A DNA stretch of 64,000 bases, from assembly GCA_963761325.1 (NCBI GenBank), contig CAVXGZ010000008.1, positions 744,001 through 808,000 of the forward strand, read 5' to 3'. The stretch comes from Streptantibioticus_C sp963761325. GTDB lineage: Bacteria > Actinomycetota > Actinomycetes > Streptomycetales > Streptomycetaceae. Made by a program: the position numbers and the translations under genes. The notes under the pieces are model-generated. The model had not been told where the DNA came from and made no database searches. It was given only the letters and a program-made list of their open reading frames with translations. Of this stretch, positions 41,842 to 50,961 are shown one piece after another (the first letter of the stretch is position 1; each line of letters opens with the position of its first letter).

Positions 41842-42688
41842 ACGCGCCGTCCGGCGGCGCGGGCGACAACACGGCGTCGGCGTCCCGCACCACCCGGGCG
41901 GCACCGATGAGCCGGCGCAGCGCCTCGCCGTCCACCACCCGGGCCGGGAAGGCGTCCCCGGCCGCCCGGCGGGCCAGCTCCCGCACCGGCAACCCAGCGC
42001 GGCCGGCCACCACGACCACGTTGCCGAACCGCCGGCCGCGCAGCACCCCGGGCTCGGCGAGCAGGCACACCTGCCCGAACACCGCCGAGACCGTGGCCAG
42101 TTGCGAGCGCAGGAACGCGAACGGGGCGCCGTCGGCCACGTTCGCCAGGTAGTGGCCGGCCGGCCGCAGCGCGCGGGCCGCCAGCCGCACGAACTCCACC
42201 GACGTCACATGCGCCGGTATCCGCGCGCCGCCGAAGACGTCCGCCACCACCAGGTCCGCCGACCCCTCGTCCGCCCGCGCGAGGGCCTCGCGGGCGTCGC
42301 GCGCGCACACCGCGATCCCCGACCCGGACGGCAGCGGCAGCTCCTCGGCCACCAGTCGGGCCAGCCGCACGTCCGCCTCGGCCACCCGCTGCCGCGAGCC
42401 CGGCCGGGCCGCCGCGACGTACCGCGGCAGCGTCAGCCCGCCGCCGCCCAGGTGCAGCACGTCCAGCGGCGCCCCCTCGTCCGCCGCCGCGTCCACCGCG
42501 AACGCCAGCCTGCGCAGGTACTCGAACTCCAGGTACGCCGGATCCCGCAGATCGACGTACGACTGCGGGGCGCCGTCCACCGTCAGCAGCCAGCCGTGCG
42601 GCCGGTCGACGTCCGGCAGCAGCTTCGCCGTGCCGAAGTCCACCTCGCGGGTCACCGGGATCCGCTCGTCGTCGTGCGTGTCGTCCAC
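41828..42688 (-). CDS. Spermidine synthase-like methyltransferase-fold protein
   Basis: 286 aa Rossmann-fold protein resembling spermidine synthase: LDVLHLGGGGLTLPRYVA is the Gly-rich cofactor loop, RVAEADVRLARLV the acidic strand, and SADLVVADVFGGARIP the catalytic Asp region. In streptomycetes such proteins are often annotated as spermidine synthase or fused MFS/spermidine synthase; actual polyamine activity is unproven. Start GTG 42688 has a weak ribosome site. Confidence 0.82.
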   Translation of the reverse strand: MDDTHDDERIPVTREVDFGTAKLLPDVDRPHGWLLTVDGAPQSYVDLRDPAYLEFEYLRRLAFAVDAAADEGAPLDVLHLGGGGLTLPRYVAAARPGSRQRVAEADVRLARLVAEELPLPSGSGIAVCARDAREALARADEGSADLVVADVFGGARIPAHVTSVEFVRLAARALRPAGHYLANVADGAPFAFLRSQLATVSAVFGQVCLLAEPGVLRGRRFGNVVVVAGRAGLPVRELARRAAGDAFPARVVDGEALRRLIGAARVVRDADAVLSPAPPDGAFSVG

Positions 42689-42831
42689 CCGGCCATTGTG
42701 GCCGGTCCGCCGCGGACCGGTGACCCGCGGCGGACCGGCGGCGGTCGGCCGGCCGGCCCCGGTCATGGCTCCGGCGGCCACGGGAGAAGGCGGGTTGGCG
42801 AACGGATTCGCGCTGCCACTACGCTGCCGGG

Positions 42832-43554
42832 ATGCCCTTCCCCCGCCCGCCGGCCGGCTCCGCCGTGCCGCTCGGCCGACTGCTGCGGCCGGCCGCGCTG
42901 GTGGCGCTGCTGGCGGTGGCGGCCGTCGCGGTCGCGCTGTGGCAGCCGCAGCACGCGCTGGCCGGCTCCGGCGGTTACCGGATCGCGCTGTTCGCGCCGG
43001 TGTACGCGCTGTGCGCGGTGGCGTTCGTGCCGCGACCGCTGCTGAACGTGGCGGCCGGCGCGCTGCTCGGCTCGCTGGCCGGGACGGCCGCCGCGCTGGC
43101 CGGCACCGTGCTGGCCGCGGCGATCGCGTTCGGCCTCGGGCGGGCGCTGGGCCAGGAGGCGCTGCGGCCGCTGCTGCGCGGTCGCCTGCTGACCGCGGCG
43201 GACCGGCAGTTGAGCCGGCACGGGCTGCGCAGCATGCTGGCGCTGCGGCTGGTGCCGGGCGTGCCGTTCGCGGCGGCGAACTACGGGGCCGCGGTCTCCC
43301 GGATGGCGTGGGCGCCGTTCCTGTGCGCGACCGCGCTGGGCAGCGTGCCCAACACGGCCGCGTACGTCATCGCCGGCCGGCACGCCATGGCGCCGACGTC
43401 GCCGGCGTTCCTGGCGGCGGTCGCGGTGGTCGTCGGCCCCGCGGTGCTGGCGCTCCCGCTCGCCCGGCGGCTGCGGCGGTCACGCGCCGCAGGCACCGAG
43501 CGGCCGGCGGGAGCGGCGCGGACGCCGGCGGGTCAGGAACGCCAGTCGGCGTAG
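42832..43554 (+). CDS. VTT-domain (TVP38/TMEM64) membrane protein
   Basis: 240 aa with five to six helices. VTT (SNARE-associated/DedA-like) features: FVPRPLLNVAAGALLGSLAG, ALRLVPGVPFAAANYGAAVS and GSVPNTAAYVIAG. ATG 42832. Lipid-scramblase-like role inferred from the family. Its 3' end overlaps the convergent flavin reductase by 22 nt. Confidence 0.86.
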   Translation: MPFPRPPAGSAVPLGRLLRPAALVALLAVAAVAVALWQPQHALAGSGGYRIALFAPVYALCAVAFVPRPLLNVAAGALLGSLAGTAAALAGTVLAAAIAFGLGRALGQEALRPLLRGRLLTAADRQLSRHGLRSMLALRLVPGVPFAAANYGAAVSRMAWAPFLCATALGSVPNTAAYVIAGRHAMAPTSPAFLAAVAVVVGPAVLALPLARRLRRSRAAGTERPAGAARTPAGQERQSA

Positions 43555-44135
43555 GAGACGCGGGCGAGTTCCCTGATCCCGCCGAGCGTTCCCCACTCGT
43601 TGCGGCCGAGCCTGCTGAGCGGGCGCATCCTGGTGATCTCCGGGTGCCCGTCCACCAGCACCTCCTGCGCCACGGCCGCGTGCACGACCCGCCCGAAGAC
43701 CACGGTGGAGTCGCCGAGCAGCATCGTGCTGTGCAGGACGCACTCCAGCGCCACCGGCGACCCGGCCACCCGCGGCGGCTTCACCCGCTCGCTCGCCTCC
43801 GCCTCGACCCCGACCGCCTCGAACTCGCTCATCCCGCGCGGGAAGTCCGTCGCGGTGTCGTTGATCCGCTCGAACAACTCCTCCGGCGCGAAGTTGACCA
43901 CGAACTCGCGGGTCTCCTCCACGTTGCGCAACGAGTCCTTCCGCCCCACCGAGGTGAACTGCACGATCGGCGGGCTCACACTCGCGATGGTGAAGAACGA
44001 GTGCGGCGCCAGGTTCACCGTGCCGTCCGCCCCCGCCGACGAGACCCACGCGATCGGCCGGGGCACCACGGTCGCGGTCAGCAACCGGTAGAAGGAGTTG
44101 CGGTCCATGTTCTCGGGATCGAAGTCAACACGCAT
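43533..44135 (-). CDS. Flavin reductase-like FMN-binding protein
   Basis: 200 aa flavin reductase domain: FYRLLTATVVPRPIAWVSS, NLAPHSFFTIASVSPPIVQF and NVEETREFVVNFAPEEL are the standard split-barrel FMN motifs of the DIM6/NTAB group. Likely reduces FMN or serves as flavoprotein for an oxygenase; no oxygenase is adjacent. ATG 44135. Confidence 0.9.
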   Translation of the reverse strand: MRVDFDPENMDRNSFYRLLTATVVPRPIAWVSSAGADGTVNLAPHSFFTIASVSPPIVQFTSVGRKDSLRNVEETREFVVNFAPEELFERINDTATDFPRGMSEFEAVGVEAEASERVKPPRVAGSPVALECVLHSTMLLGDSTVVFGRVVHAAVAQEVLVDGHPEITRMRPLSRLGRNEWGTLGGIRELARVSYADWRS

Positions 44136-44179
44136 GCGGCCAGTATCCCCCGCCGCGGAATCCGGTGCGGCGGGCCCCG

Positions 44180-45922
44180 TCACCCCTGGTCGCTGCGGCT
44201 GCGCAGGATCTCCTTGACCTTGGCGACGGTGAAGCCCCAGCCCTGTTCGACGGTCGGCTGGGCCGGGACGGCGATCTCGTCGGGGTTGGTCAGGACGTCG
44301 AGCAGGACGGGCCCGGGGGTCGCGAACGCCCGGCGTACGGAGTCCTCCAGTTCGGCGGGGTCCTCCACCCGGATGCCGGTGATCCCCATCGCGGTGGCGA
44401 CCGCCGCGAAGTCGGGGTTGTCCAGCACGGTGCCGAACTCCGGCAGGCCGGCCTGCTCCTGTTCCAGTTTGACCATGCCGAGCCGGCGGTTGTCGAAGAC
44501 GACGAGCTTGACCGGGAGCCGGCCGGTCTTGAGGGTGATGAGGTCGCCGAGCAGCATGCTCAGGCCGCCGTCACCGCAGAAGGCCACCACCTGGCGGTCC
44601 CGGTCCAGGCACTGGGCGCCGAGCGCGTGCGGCATGGCGTTGGCCATCGAGCCGAGGTTGTACGAGCCGATCAGCCGCCGCTCGGCGCGCATCTCGACGA
44701 ATCGCGAGAGCCACACGGTGGCCATGCCGGTGTCGGAGGTGAAGACCGCGTCGTCGGCGGCGACCCGGTCGACCGCGGCGGCCAGCGCCTCGGGCCGGAT
44801 CCCGTGCTCCGGGTTGTCCAGCGCGGAACGCAGCCGGCCGGCCGTGTGATGGTCGTGCTCCGGGTCGGCGAGCCGCGCCTGGCCCTCGCGCCAGGTGTCG
44901 AACCGTTCGCGCGCGCCTTCCAGATGGGAGCGGTCGCGCTCGCCCCCGGCGCCGAGGTGTCCGAGCAGGTCGCGGACGGTGGCGCCCACGTCGCCGACGA
45001 GTCCGGCGTCGACCGGGACGCGGCGGCCGATGTGCGTGGGCTCGGTGTCCACCTGGACGACGGTGCGGCCCTGCGGGTACCACTCGCGGTAGGGGAAGTC
45101 CGTCCCGAGCAGCAGCAGGGTGTCGGCGTCGTGCATGGCGGAGGCGGCCGCCGGGTTGCCGATCAGCCCGGTCTGCCCGACCTGGAAGGGGTTGTCGGCG
45201 CCCTCGAAGCCCTCCTTCGCCTTCAGGGTGAGCACCATCGGCGCGGCGAGCCGGTCGGCCAGCGCGAGGACGTCCGCGCGGGCGGTGCGGGCGCCCTTGC
45301 CGACGAGCAGGGTGACGCGTTCGGCCCGGTCGAGCAGTTCGGCGGCGCCGCGCACGGCCGACTCCTCGGGCCGGGTGACGGTCGGGCTGAGCGGGAAGCG
45401 CGCCGCACGGTCCGCCGGCACCTCCTGGCCGCCGATGTCCGCGGGCACCGTCAGGACGGCGACGCCGTTGCGCCCCACGGCGTTGCGCACCGCCGCCTCC
45501 AGCAGTTGCGGCAACTGGTCGGGCGAGGAGATCGTCGCCCGGTAGACCGCCACGTCGCGGAAGAGGGCGTCGTTGTCGACCTCCTGGAAGGAGTCGTTGC
45601 CCACCTCGGCCAGCGCCACCTGGCCGGCGATGGCCAGCAGCGGGGTGCGGCTCTTGGCCGCGTCGTACAGGCCGTTGAGCAGGTGGACGGAGCCGGGGCC
45701 GACGGTGCCCATGCACACGCCGAGCCTGCCGGACAGCTGGGACTGGGCGCTCGCGGCGAAGGCCGCCGCCTCCTCGTGCCGGCACCCCACCCACTCGACG
45801 TCCTCGGTGGTGCGGATGGCGTCGGTCAGCGGATTGAGCGCGTCCCCGACGACGCCGAACACCTGGCGTACGCCGAGTTCGGCCAGCGCGTCCACGATGA
45901 CACTGGCAACGGTGCGGGTCAC
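44180..45922 (-). CDS. poxB: Thiamine-diphosphate-dependent pyruvate dehydrogenase (quinone)/oxidase
   Basis: 580 aa ThDP enzyme. Catalytic Glu in RHEEAAAFAASAQ, central FAD/nucleotide-type domain, and ThDP site GDGGLSMLLGDLITLKTGRLPVKLVVFDN (GDG...NN-like, here DN). VGPGSVHLLNGLYDAAKSRTP matches PoxB. Converts pyruvate to acetate and CO2 with electrons to quinone. GTG 45922. It follows the glutamate-synthase-like gene by 13 nt, forming a two-gene unit. Confidence 0.92.
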   Translation of the reverse strand: MTRTVASVIVDALAELGVRQVFGVVGDALNPLTDAIRTTEDVEWVGCRHEEAAAFAASAQSQLSGRLGVCMGTVGPGSVHLLNGLYDAAKSRTPLLAIAGQVALAEVGNDSFQEVDNDALFRDVAVYRATISSPDQLPQLLEAAVRNAVGRNGVAVLTVPADIGGQEVPADRAARFPLSPTVTRPEESAVRGAAELLDRAERVTLLVGKGARTARADVLALADRLAAPMVLTLKAKEGFEGADNPFQVGQTGLIGNPAAASAMHDADTLLLLGTDFPYREWYPQGRTVVQVDTEPTHIGRRVPVDAGLVGDVGATVRDLLGHLGAGGERDRSHLEGARERFDTWREGQARLADPEHDHHTAGRLRSALDNPEHGIRPEALAAAVDRVAADDAVFTSDTGMATVWLSRFVEMRAERRLIGSYNLGSMANAMPHALGAQCLDRDRQVVAFCGDGGLSMLLGDLITLKTGRLPVKLVVFDNRRLGMVKLEQEQAGLPEFGTVLDNPDFAAVATAMGITGIRVEDPAELEDSVRRAFATPGPVLLDVLTNPDEIAVPAQPTVEQGWGFTVAKVKEILRSRSDQG

Positions 45923-45935
45923 GAGATCCTCCGGG

Positions 45936-47519
45936 TCATACGGTGAAGTGGTCGGGGTCGGCGGCCTGCCAGTCGGCGGCCCAGGACTCGGGCGGCTCGG
46001 CGAGCAGTTGCCCGGGGGCCAGCCACTCGTACATCTCCTCGTAGGAGCGCACGGTGTACGGGTCCAGGCGCCGGTGCAGCATGTGCGGCCGCAGTTGTCC
46101 GGGCTCCGTGACGCCCAGCGAGGCCATGATCTGCAGCGCGCTGGCGACCGTCGCCTCCTGGAGCCGCTGCACCCGCAGCGACTTGTCCCCGACGTCGAGG
46201 GCGCGGGCGCGGCGCGGATCCTGCGTGGTGACCCCGGTGGGGCAGGTGTTGGTGTGGCAGCGCTGCGCCTGTATGCAGCCGACGGCGAACATCATGGCGC
46301 GCGCCGCGTTGCCGTAGTCGGCGCCCTGCAGCATGCGCTTGACCAGGTCCGCGCCGGTGGCGATCTTGCCGCTGGCCCCGATCCTGATCCGGTCGCGCAG
46401 GCCGGTGCCGACGAGGGCGTTGTGCACGGTGAGCAGGCCCTCGGTGAGCGGGGTGCCGAGGTGGTCGGCGAACTCCAGCGGTGCGGCGCCGGTGCCGCCC
46501 TCGGCGCCGTCCACGACGATGAAGTCGGGGCCGGTGCCCTCCTCCAGCATGGCCTTGCACACGGCGAGGAACTGCCGCCGCGAGCCGGGGCAGAGCTTGA
46601 AGCCGACCGGCTTGCCGCCGGACAGCTCGCGCATCCGGGCCAGGAAGCGGACCAGTTCGCGCGGGGTGGTGAACACCCGGTGGTAAGGCGGCGAGATCAC
46701 GGTCTGCCCCTGCGGCACGTCGCGTACCCGGGCGATCTCCGCGTTGACCTTGGGGCCGGGCAGCACGCCGCCGATACCGGGCTTGGCGCCCTGCGACAGT
46801 TTCAGCGACACGCACTTCACGTTGTCGTGCGCGGCCTTGTCGGCGAACTTGTCGGGGTCGAATTCGCCGTCCTGGGTCCGGCAGCCGAAATAGCCGGTGC
46901 CTATCTCCCAGACGAGGTCGCCGCCCGGCCGCAGGTGGTATTCCGACAGGCCGCCCTCACCGGTGTCGTGGGCGAAGCCGCCGGCCGCCGCGCCGCTGTT
47001 GAGCGCCAGGATCGCGTTCGACGACAGCGCGCCGAAACTCATCGCGGAGACGTTCAGCAGCGCCATGTCGTAGGGACGGCTGCAGTCGGGTCCGCCGATC
47101 CGTACCCGCGGCGGCGTCGACGGCACCGGGCACGGCGCCATCGACGGCAGCAGGAACTCGTAGCCGGCCGCGTAGACGTCGCGATCGGTACCGAACGGCT
47201 CCTCCGCGTCGGTGCCCTTCGCCCGTTCGTAGACGATGCTGCGCACCGCCCGGTCGAAGGGCCGGCCGTCGAAGTTGCGCTCCACGAAGTACTGCTGCAA
47301 CTCGGGCCGGATGGCCTCCAGCAGGAACCGCACGTGTCCGATGACCGGATAGTTCCGCAGCACCGAGTGCCGGCGCTGCACCAGGTCCCAGACCCCGAGC
47401 AACGCCAGCGCGACGAGCGGCGCACCGGCGATCCACCACCACGGCGAGACCCACCCGGCGGCACCCACTGCGGCCGCCGCCGCGACCACGCCCAAACCAA
47501 CCAATCCGATTCGTATCAC
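45936..47519 (-). CDS. FMN-binding glutamate synthase-like protein with N-terminal membrane anchor
   Basis: 527 aa. Two hydrophobic helices (about 3-22 and 26-45) precede the GltB synthase domain: MSFGALSSNAILALNSGAAA, GEGGLSEYHL, KLSQGAKPGIGGVLPGPKV, FIVVDGAEGGTGAAPLEFAD and the iron-sulfur-type CIQAQRCHTNTCPTGV. It has no glutaminase domain, so it is the stand-alone type (YerD-like) whose electron donor and substrate are not settled. Operon with poxB. Confidence 0.9.
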   Translation of the reverse strand: MIRIGLVGLGVVAAAAAVGAAGWVSPWWWIAGAPLVALALLGVWDLVQRRHSVLRNYPVIGHVRFLLEAIRPELQQYFVERNFDGRPFDRAVRSIVYERAKGTDAEEPFGTDRDVYAAGYEFLLPSMAPCPVPSTPPRVRIGGPDCSRPYDMALLNVSAMSFGALSSNAILALNSGAAAGGFAHDTGEGGLSEYHLRPGGDLVWEIGTGYFGCRTQDGEFDPDKFADKAAHDNVKCVSLKLSQGAKPGIGGVLPGPKVNAEIARVRDVPQGQTVISPPYHRVFTTPRELVRFLARMRELSGGKPVGFKLCPGSRRQFLAVCKAMLEEGTGPDFIVVDGAEGGTGAAPLEFADHLGTPLTEGLLTVHNALVGTGLRDRIRIGASGKIATGADLVKRMLQGADYGNAARAMMFAVGCIQAQRCHTNTCPTGVTTQDPRRARALDVGDKSLRVQRLQEATVASALQIMASLGVTEPGQLRPHMLHRRLDPYTVRSYEEMYEWLAPGQLLAEPPESWAADWQAADPDHFTV

Positions 47520-48165
47520 CCGTCACGGTTAACCGGACTCAGGCCCCCCACACATGCGGCCACCCCAAGAAAGGCTCAAGTATGAGGAGGGATACTCCCG
47601 GTAACCTCACCGTCACCGCACCGCCCGGGCAAGCGGGAGTGACGAAGCCGCGAGCGCGCCCGCGCGCCGGCCGCGCACGAAGTCCCCGTTCGGCGAAAGC
47701 GCGGCCGGACGAGTCCGCCGGGAAAATCGGCGCCGCCTCCCGGCGTTCACCGGCGACCATTCGGCGATCCCCGCCCCTTTTCCGCCGCCGGCCGAGGGGC
47801 GGTTATTTCGAACGGGCCATGCGGGGGTAATCGCGGCGCAAAGGGGCCGGGGAGGGGCGTTCGGGTGGGCGGGGATATGCGTTCGCATTTATCTCGGGCA
47901 CACAAAGGAACATTCGGCCGCGGGGGCGGTCCTGGAAGGCGCGTCCAGTTCGTCCCGGTATCGAGCGGCCTTGCGGAGAATGGCCTCGTTCGGGGGGTGT
48001 CAATTACTTGTACCCTTTTACCCGCTTGCTCAATTGATTTTCGGTGCCGTTGACACCGCTGAGCGGGTCTGCTCCCATGGTGGGCGCCAGCTCCCAGCGA
48101 TAGTCGCGTTACTAAGCACGTGTCGATGCTCTCATAAGTAGAACATTCAATCGTCAGGACATGCC
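47520..48165. promoter_or_regulatory. 646-nt divergent regulatory gap upstream of the biosynthetic block
   Basis: No supported gene. GC drops sharply in 47999-48040 (CAATTACTTG, CAATTGATTT). TTGACA at 48050-48055 is followed at once by palindrome CCGCT-G-AGCGG (48056-48066) and CCCA-TGG-TGGG (48074-48084). A single TCGAGCG near 47961 recalls a SARP heptad, but no properly spaced second copy was seen. Such a long gap suggests a multi-regulator promoter for the genes starting at 48166. Confidence 0.45.
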
Positions 48166-48948
48166 GTGCCCCGTCGACTGACCGACAGCTTATTCCGAAT
48201 ATCGTTAGACGCCGAAACCCGAGTTCGAATGATTTGCTTCCCACCTGCGGGGGGCTGGTTCACCACGTTCGAACCGTGGCGGCCGGTGATGCCCGCCGGG
48301 GTGGACCTGTGGGCGGTGACGCTGCCGGGACACGGCCTCCGGCTGCGCGAGCCGCCGATGACCGACGTGCGGGCGATGGCGCTGCGGGTCGCCGGCGAAA
48401 TCGCCGGGCAACCGCAGCTGCCGTACGCGGTCTTCGGGCACAGCATGGGCAGCATGGTCGCGGTGGAGACCGTGCGCGAACTCGTCCGCCGCGGGCTGCC
48501 GCCGCCCCGCGCGCTGGGGGTGTCCGGGATCCGCGCGCCGCACATCCCGGTGCCGCCGGCGGACTGGGGAGACCGGGAACGGGTGGTCGACAGGCTGCAC
48601 GAACTCGAAGCCCTGCCGCCGCACGTCATGGCCAACCCGAAGCTGATGGACGCCCTGCTGCCCTCGTTCCACGCCGACCTGGCGGCCACCGACGCCTACC
48701 GGGCGCAGCCGGAACCGCTGGACGTGCCGCTGTTCGCCTGGGCCGGCGCGAAGGACCCGGCCAGCTCGGTGCACGAGGTCTCGGCCTGGCGGCGGCACAC
48801 CACGGGACCGTTCCGCCTGACCGTGCTCGACGCGGGCCACGCCTACCTGTCCGCCCACGCCGAGCGGATCTCGAAGCCGCTCGTCGAGTCGCTGTCCGGA
48901 GCGGTTTCAAACGACGCCGAAGAACGTGGCATCAAGCTGACAGGGTGA
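48166..48948 (+). CDS. Type II (external) thioesterase with two TTA codons
   Basis: 260 aa alpha/beta-hydrolase of the GrsT/RifR type: RMICFPPAGGWFTTFEPW, nucleophile elbow FGHSMGSMVAVE (Ser93), Asp in WAGAKDPASS and His in LDAGHAYLSAHAE. Such enzymes release wrong or finished acyl groups from carrier proteins. Codons 9 (48190-48192) and 14 (48205-48207) are TTA, so translation should need the bldA tRNA. The first 20 codons are AT-richer than the rest. GTG 48166, AGGA upstream. First gene of the biosynthetic block. Confidence 0.92.
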   Translation: MPRRLTDSLFRISLDAETRVRMICFPPAGGWFTTFEPWRPVMPAGVDLWAVTLPGHGLRLREPPMTDVRAMALRVAGEIAGQPQLPYAVFGHSMGSMVAVETVRELVRRGLPPPRALGVSGIRAPHIPVPPADWGDRERVVDRLHELEALPPHVMANPKLMDALLPSFHADLAATDAYRAQPEPLDVPLFAWAGAKDPASSVHEVSAWRRHTTGPFRLTVLDAGHAYLSAHAERISKPLVESLSGAVSNDAEERGIKLTG

Positions 48949-49354
48949 ATTCGGCGGGCTTATCCGGGGAAGCCGACTGCCTTGGGACCACCGTTCGCTC
49001 GACGATCACACCGGGCGCCGCGGTATTGCCGGACGAAGCCGTTCGTGCTCTCATGGCTGCCGCGCCGCACCGGCGAGCACGTGCCGTACGAGAACAGCCG
49101 TCAGCAGAACAGGCCGTGGCAAGAGGACTCGCACGACCGCCCCGCCGGATAAACCCGCGGATCGACCGGATCCGACCACCGCACGGAATTGCGCTTCCGC
49201 ACGCCCAGTTGGTTCTCCCGACTCGACCGCCGTGTTCCCGACCCGACCGCCCGGCCCTCCGGACCGATCCGGTGAGTTCACCGTTCCACGATTCACCGAC
49301 CGTTGGAACCGCCCAGCGCACCCGTGATTTCACTTGCGAAGGAAGGCGAGTTCA
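48949..49354. other. Gene-free 406-nt gap between thioesterase and PAS gene
   Basis: No reading frame with convincing protein character. A weak hairpin GGCTT-N8-AAGCC (48957-48974) follows the thioesterase stop. The rest holds imprecise CGACCG/CCGACC-rich repeats around 49200-49260. Probably a second promoter region for the seven genes downstream. Confidence 0.5.
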
Positions 49355-50290
49355 GTGAGCAGTCGCACTCTGGCCGAGACCGGCCGGTTCGCGGATCTGG
49401 AAACCCTGGAAGACCTCTTCCACAACGCTCCCGTCGGATTTCTCCTGTCCGACCCGGAGGGCTTTCCCCTGACGTACAACCGGGCCTACGCCCTGCTCGC
49501 CGACGTGCCGTGGCCGGAGCAGCTGCCCGGCCCGCGGTTCACCGCGATGCTCGCCGAGCGGGCCGACGGCGGCAGCGTGCGGGCAGCGCTGGAGGCCGGC
49601 GAGGCGATCACCGACCTGTCGGTCACGGTGACCGACGAGAAGGGGGCCGCGCGCACCCTTCTCGTCAACGCCGCGCCGCGCGTGCACAACGGCGAGGTCA
49701 CCGCGATCCGCTGGGTCGTGCGCCCCGAACTGCACCAGGCGATCCCGTCGATCGACGACGACCCGACCGACTACCTGATCCCCACCCCCGAGCTCGTCGC
49801 GCAGAACGACTCGCTGGCCTGGGCGGCCGAACTGGGCGCCGCCACCGACGTCCGGCCGATCGTCGAGGGCTACACCGACGAGCAGGCCGCGGACCGGCTC
49901 GCCGAGCTGGACGACTTCATCATGGACACGCCCGCCGCCGTGCACCTGATCGACCTGCGCGGGGCGGTGCTGAGCTCGAACCACATCGACACCGCGGTGG
50001 CCGGGTTCGCCGACGCGCCCGAGGAGTTCCTCGGCATCCAGGTCCGGCACGCCTACGCCGACCCGTCCGTCCTGGAGGACCTGCTCGGGCGGTGGGACGG
50101 CGACCAGCCCACCCTCAACTTCCGCGCCCGGCTGGTGAACCGGCAGGGAGGGGTGCTGCCGGTGGTGATCTTCTCCAACTCCCGGATGGACGGCGGCCGG
50201 TTCCTCAACACCCGGGACGTGGTCTTCGTCGACCCGGACCCGCAGACGCCGCCGACCCCGACCCGCAGGTTCGCCTGGCCGCAGGACTGA
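49355..50290 (+). CDS. Stand-alone tandem PAS-domain protein
   Basis: 311 aa. Two PAS-like modules: residues about 15-125 (LFHNAPVGFLLSDPEGFPLT, then RTLLVNAAPRVHNGEVTAI) and about 190-300 (DTPAAVHLIDLRGAVLSSNH, then FRARLVNRQGGVLPVVIFSN). No kinase, phosphatase or DNA-binding output is attached, which is odd for a PAS sensor. Within this block it may bind a ligand or cofactor for the pathway, or partner the GAF protein. GTG 49355 with GGAAGG 8 nt upstream. Confidence 0.8.
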   Translation: MSSRTLAETGRFADLETLEDLFHNAPVGFLLSDPEGFPLTYNRAYALLADVPWPEQLPGPRFTAMLAERADGGSVRAALEAGEAITDLSVTVTDEKGAARTLLVNAAPRVHNGEVTAIRWVVRPELHQAIPSIDDDPTDYLIPTPELVAQNDSLAWAAELGAATDVRPIVEGYTDEQAADRLAELDDFIMDTPAAVHLIDLRGAVLSSNHIDTAVAGFADAPEEFLGIQVRHAYADPSVLEDLLGRWDGDQPTLNFRARLVNRQGGVLPVVIFSNSRMDGGRFLNTRDVVFVDPDPQTPPTPTRRFAWPQD

Positions 50291-50352
50291 ACCGCGCAGC
50301 ACCGCACCGCAACGCAAGGTCCCCGCACTCCGCACCCGATCGAGGAGCCGTC

Positions 50353-50961
50353 ATGACCGCGACCGCCACCCAGGAAAAGGCGTGGAACACCACACTCGAG
50401 TACATCGTCGGACGCAAGCGCGCCGAGCAGGCGCTGGGCTTCCTGACCGCCGTCGGTGACCGGATCACCACCGCCGGCACGCTGCCCGAGGCGGTCGACG
50501 GCGCCCTGGAGCAGGCCGCGCCGTACCTGGCGGACTGGGTGTCCGTCAGCCTGGCCCCGTCCGGGGCCGACGGCTCCGACCGCACGTACACCGCCTCCTC
50601 GCGCGGCGCCGGCGCCGCCCCCGACGCCTACCGTTCGCTGGCCGACGCGCTGGCCGAGCTGACCGAGGGCGGCCGGATCTCGGTGGCGCTGTCCGCGGTC
50701 GACTCCACGATCAGCCCGCAGCAGCAGGGCAGCGCCTCCGGGCTGCTGCTGCAGGCGGTGGACGCGGAGGTCGCCGCGGCCGTGGTGATCCCGTTGACCG
50801 CGCACGGGCGCACCTGCGGCCTGCTGACCGCGTTCCGCTCCTCCGGACGCCGGGACGCGCAGTTCGGGGAGGCCGCGCTGCGCCTGCTCACCGACCTGGC
50901 CGGCCGGCTCGGCTCGGCGGCCCAGACCTTCGCGGCGCACCCGGCCGGCCAGGGGGCGTAA
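50353..50961 (+). CDS. Stand-alone GAF-domain protein
   Basis: 202 aa, GAF fold from about residue 25 on (FLTAVGDRITTAGTLPEAVD, then LADWVSVSLA, then AAVVIPLTAHGRTCGLLTAF). Like the PAS protein it lacks any output domain; PAS and GAF usually occur fused in SpoIIE-type phosphatases, so the pair looks like a dismantled sensor. ATG 50353 with GAGGAG upstream. Its TAA overlaps the P450 ATG (TAATG), arguing for co-translation. Confidence 0.8.
   Translation: MTATATQEKAWNTTLEYIVGRKRAEQALGFLTAVGDRITTAGTLPEAVDGALEQAAPYLADWVSVSLAPSGADGSDRTYTASSRGAGAAPDAYRSLADALAELTEGGRISVALSAVDSTISPQQQGSASGLLLQAVDAEVAAAVVIPLTAHGRTCGLLTAFRSSGRRDAQFGEAALRLLTDLAGRLGSAAQTFAAHPAGQGA

Noticed and set aside
47950..47975. SARP-type heptad repeat near TCGAGCG
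   Set aside because: Only one copy; no second heptad at 11- or 22-bp spacing.
48932..49333. Minus-strand frame of 133 codons between thioesterase and PAS genes
   Set aside because: Arg/Ser/Gly-rich, no motif, no ribosome site; treated as non-coding.
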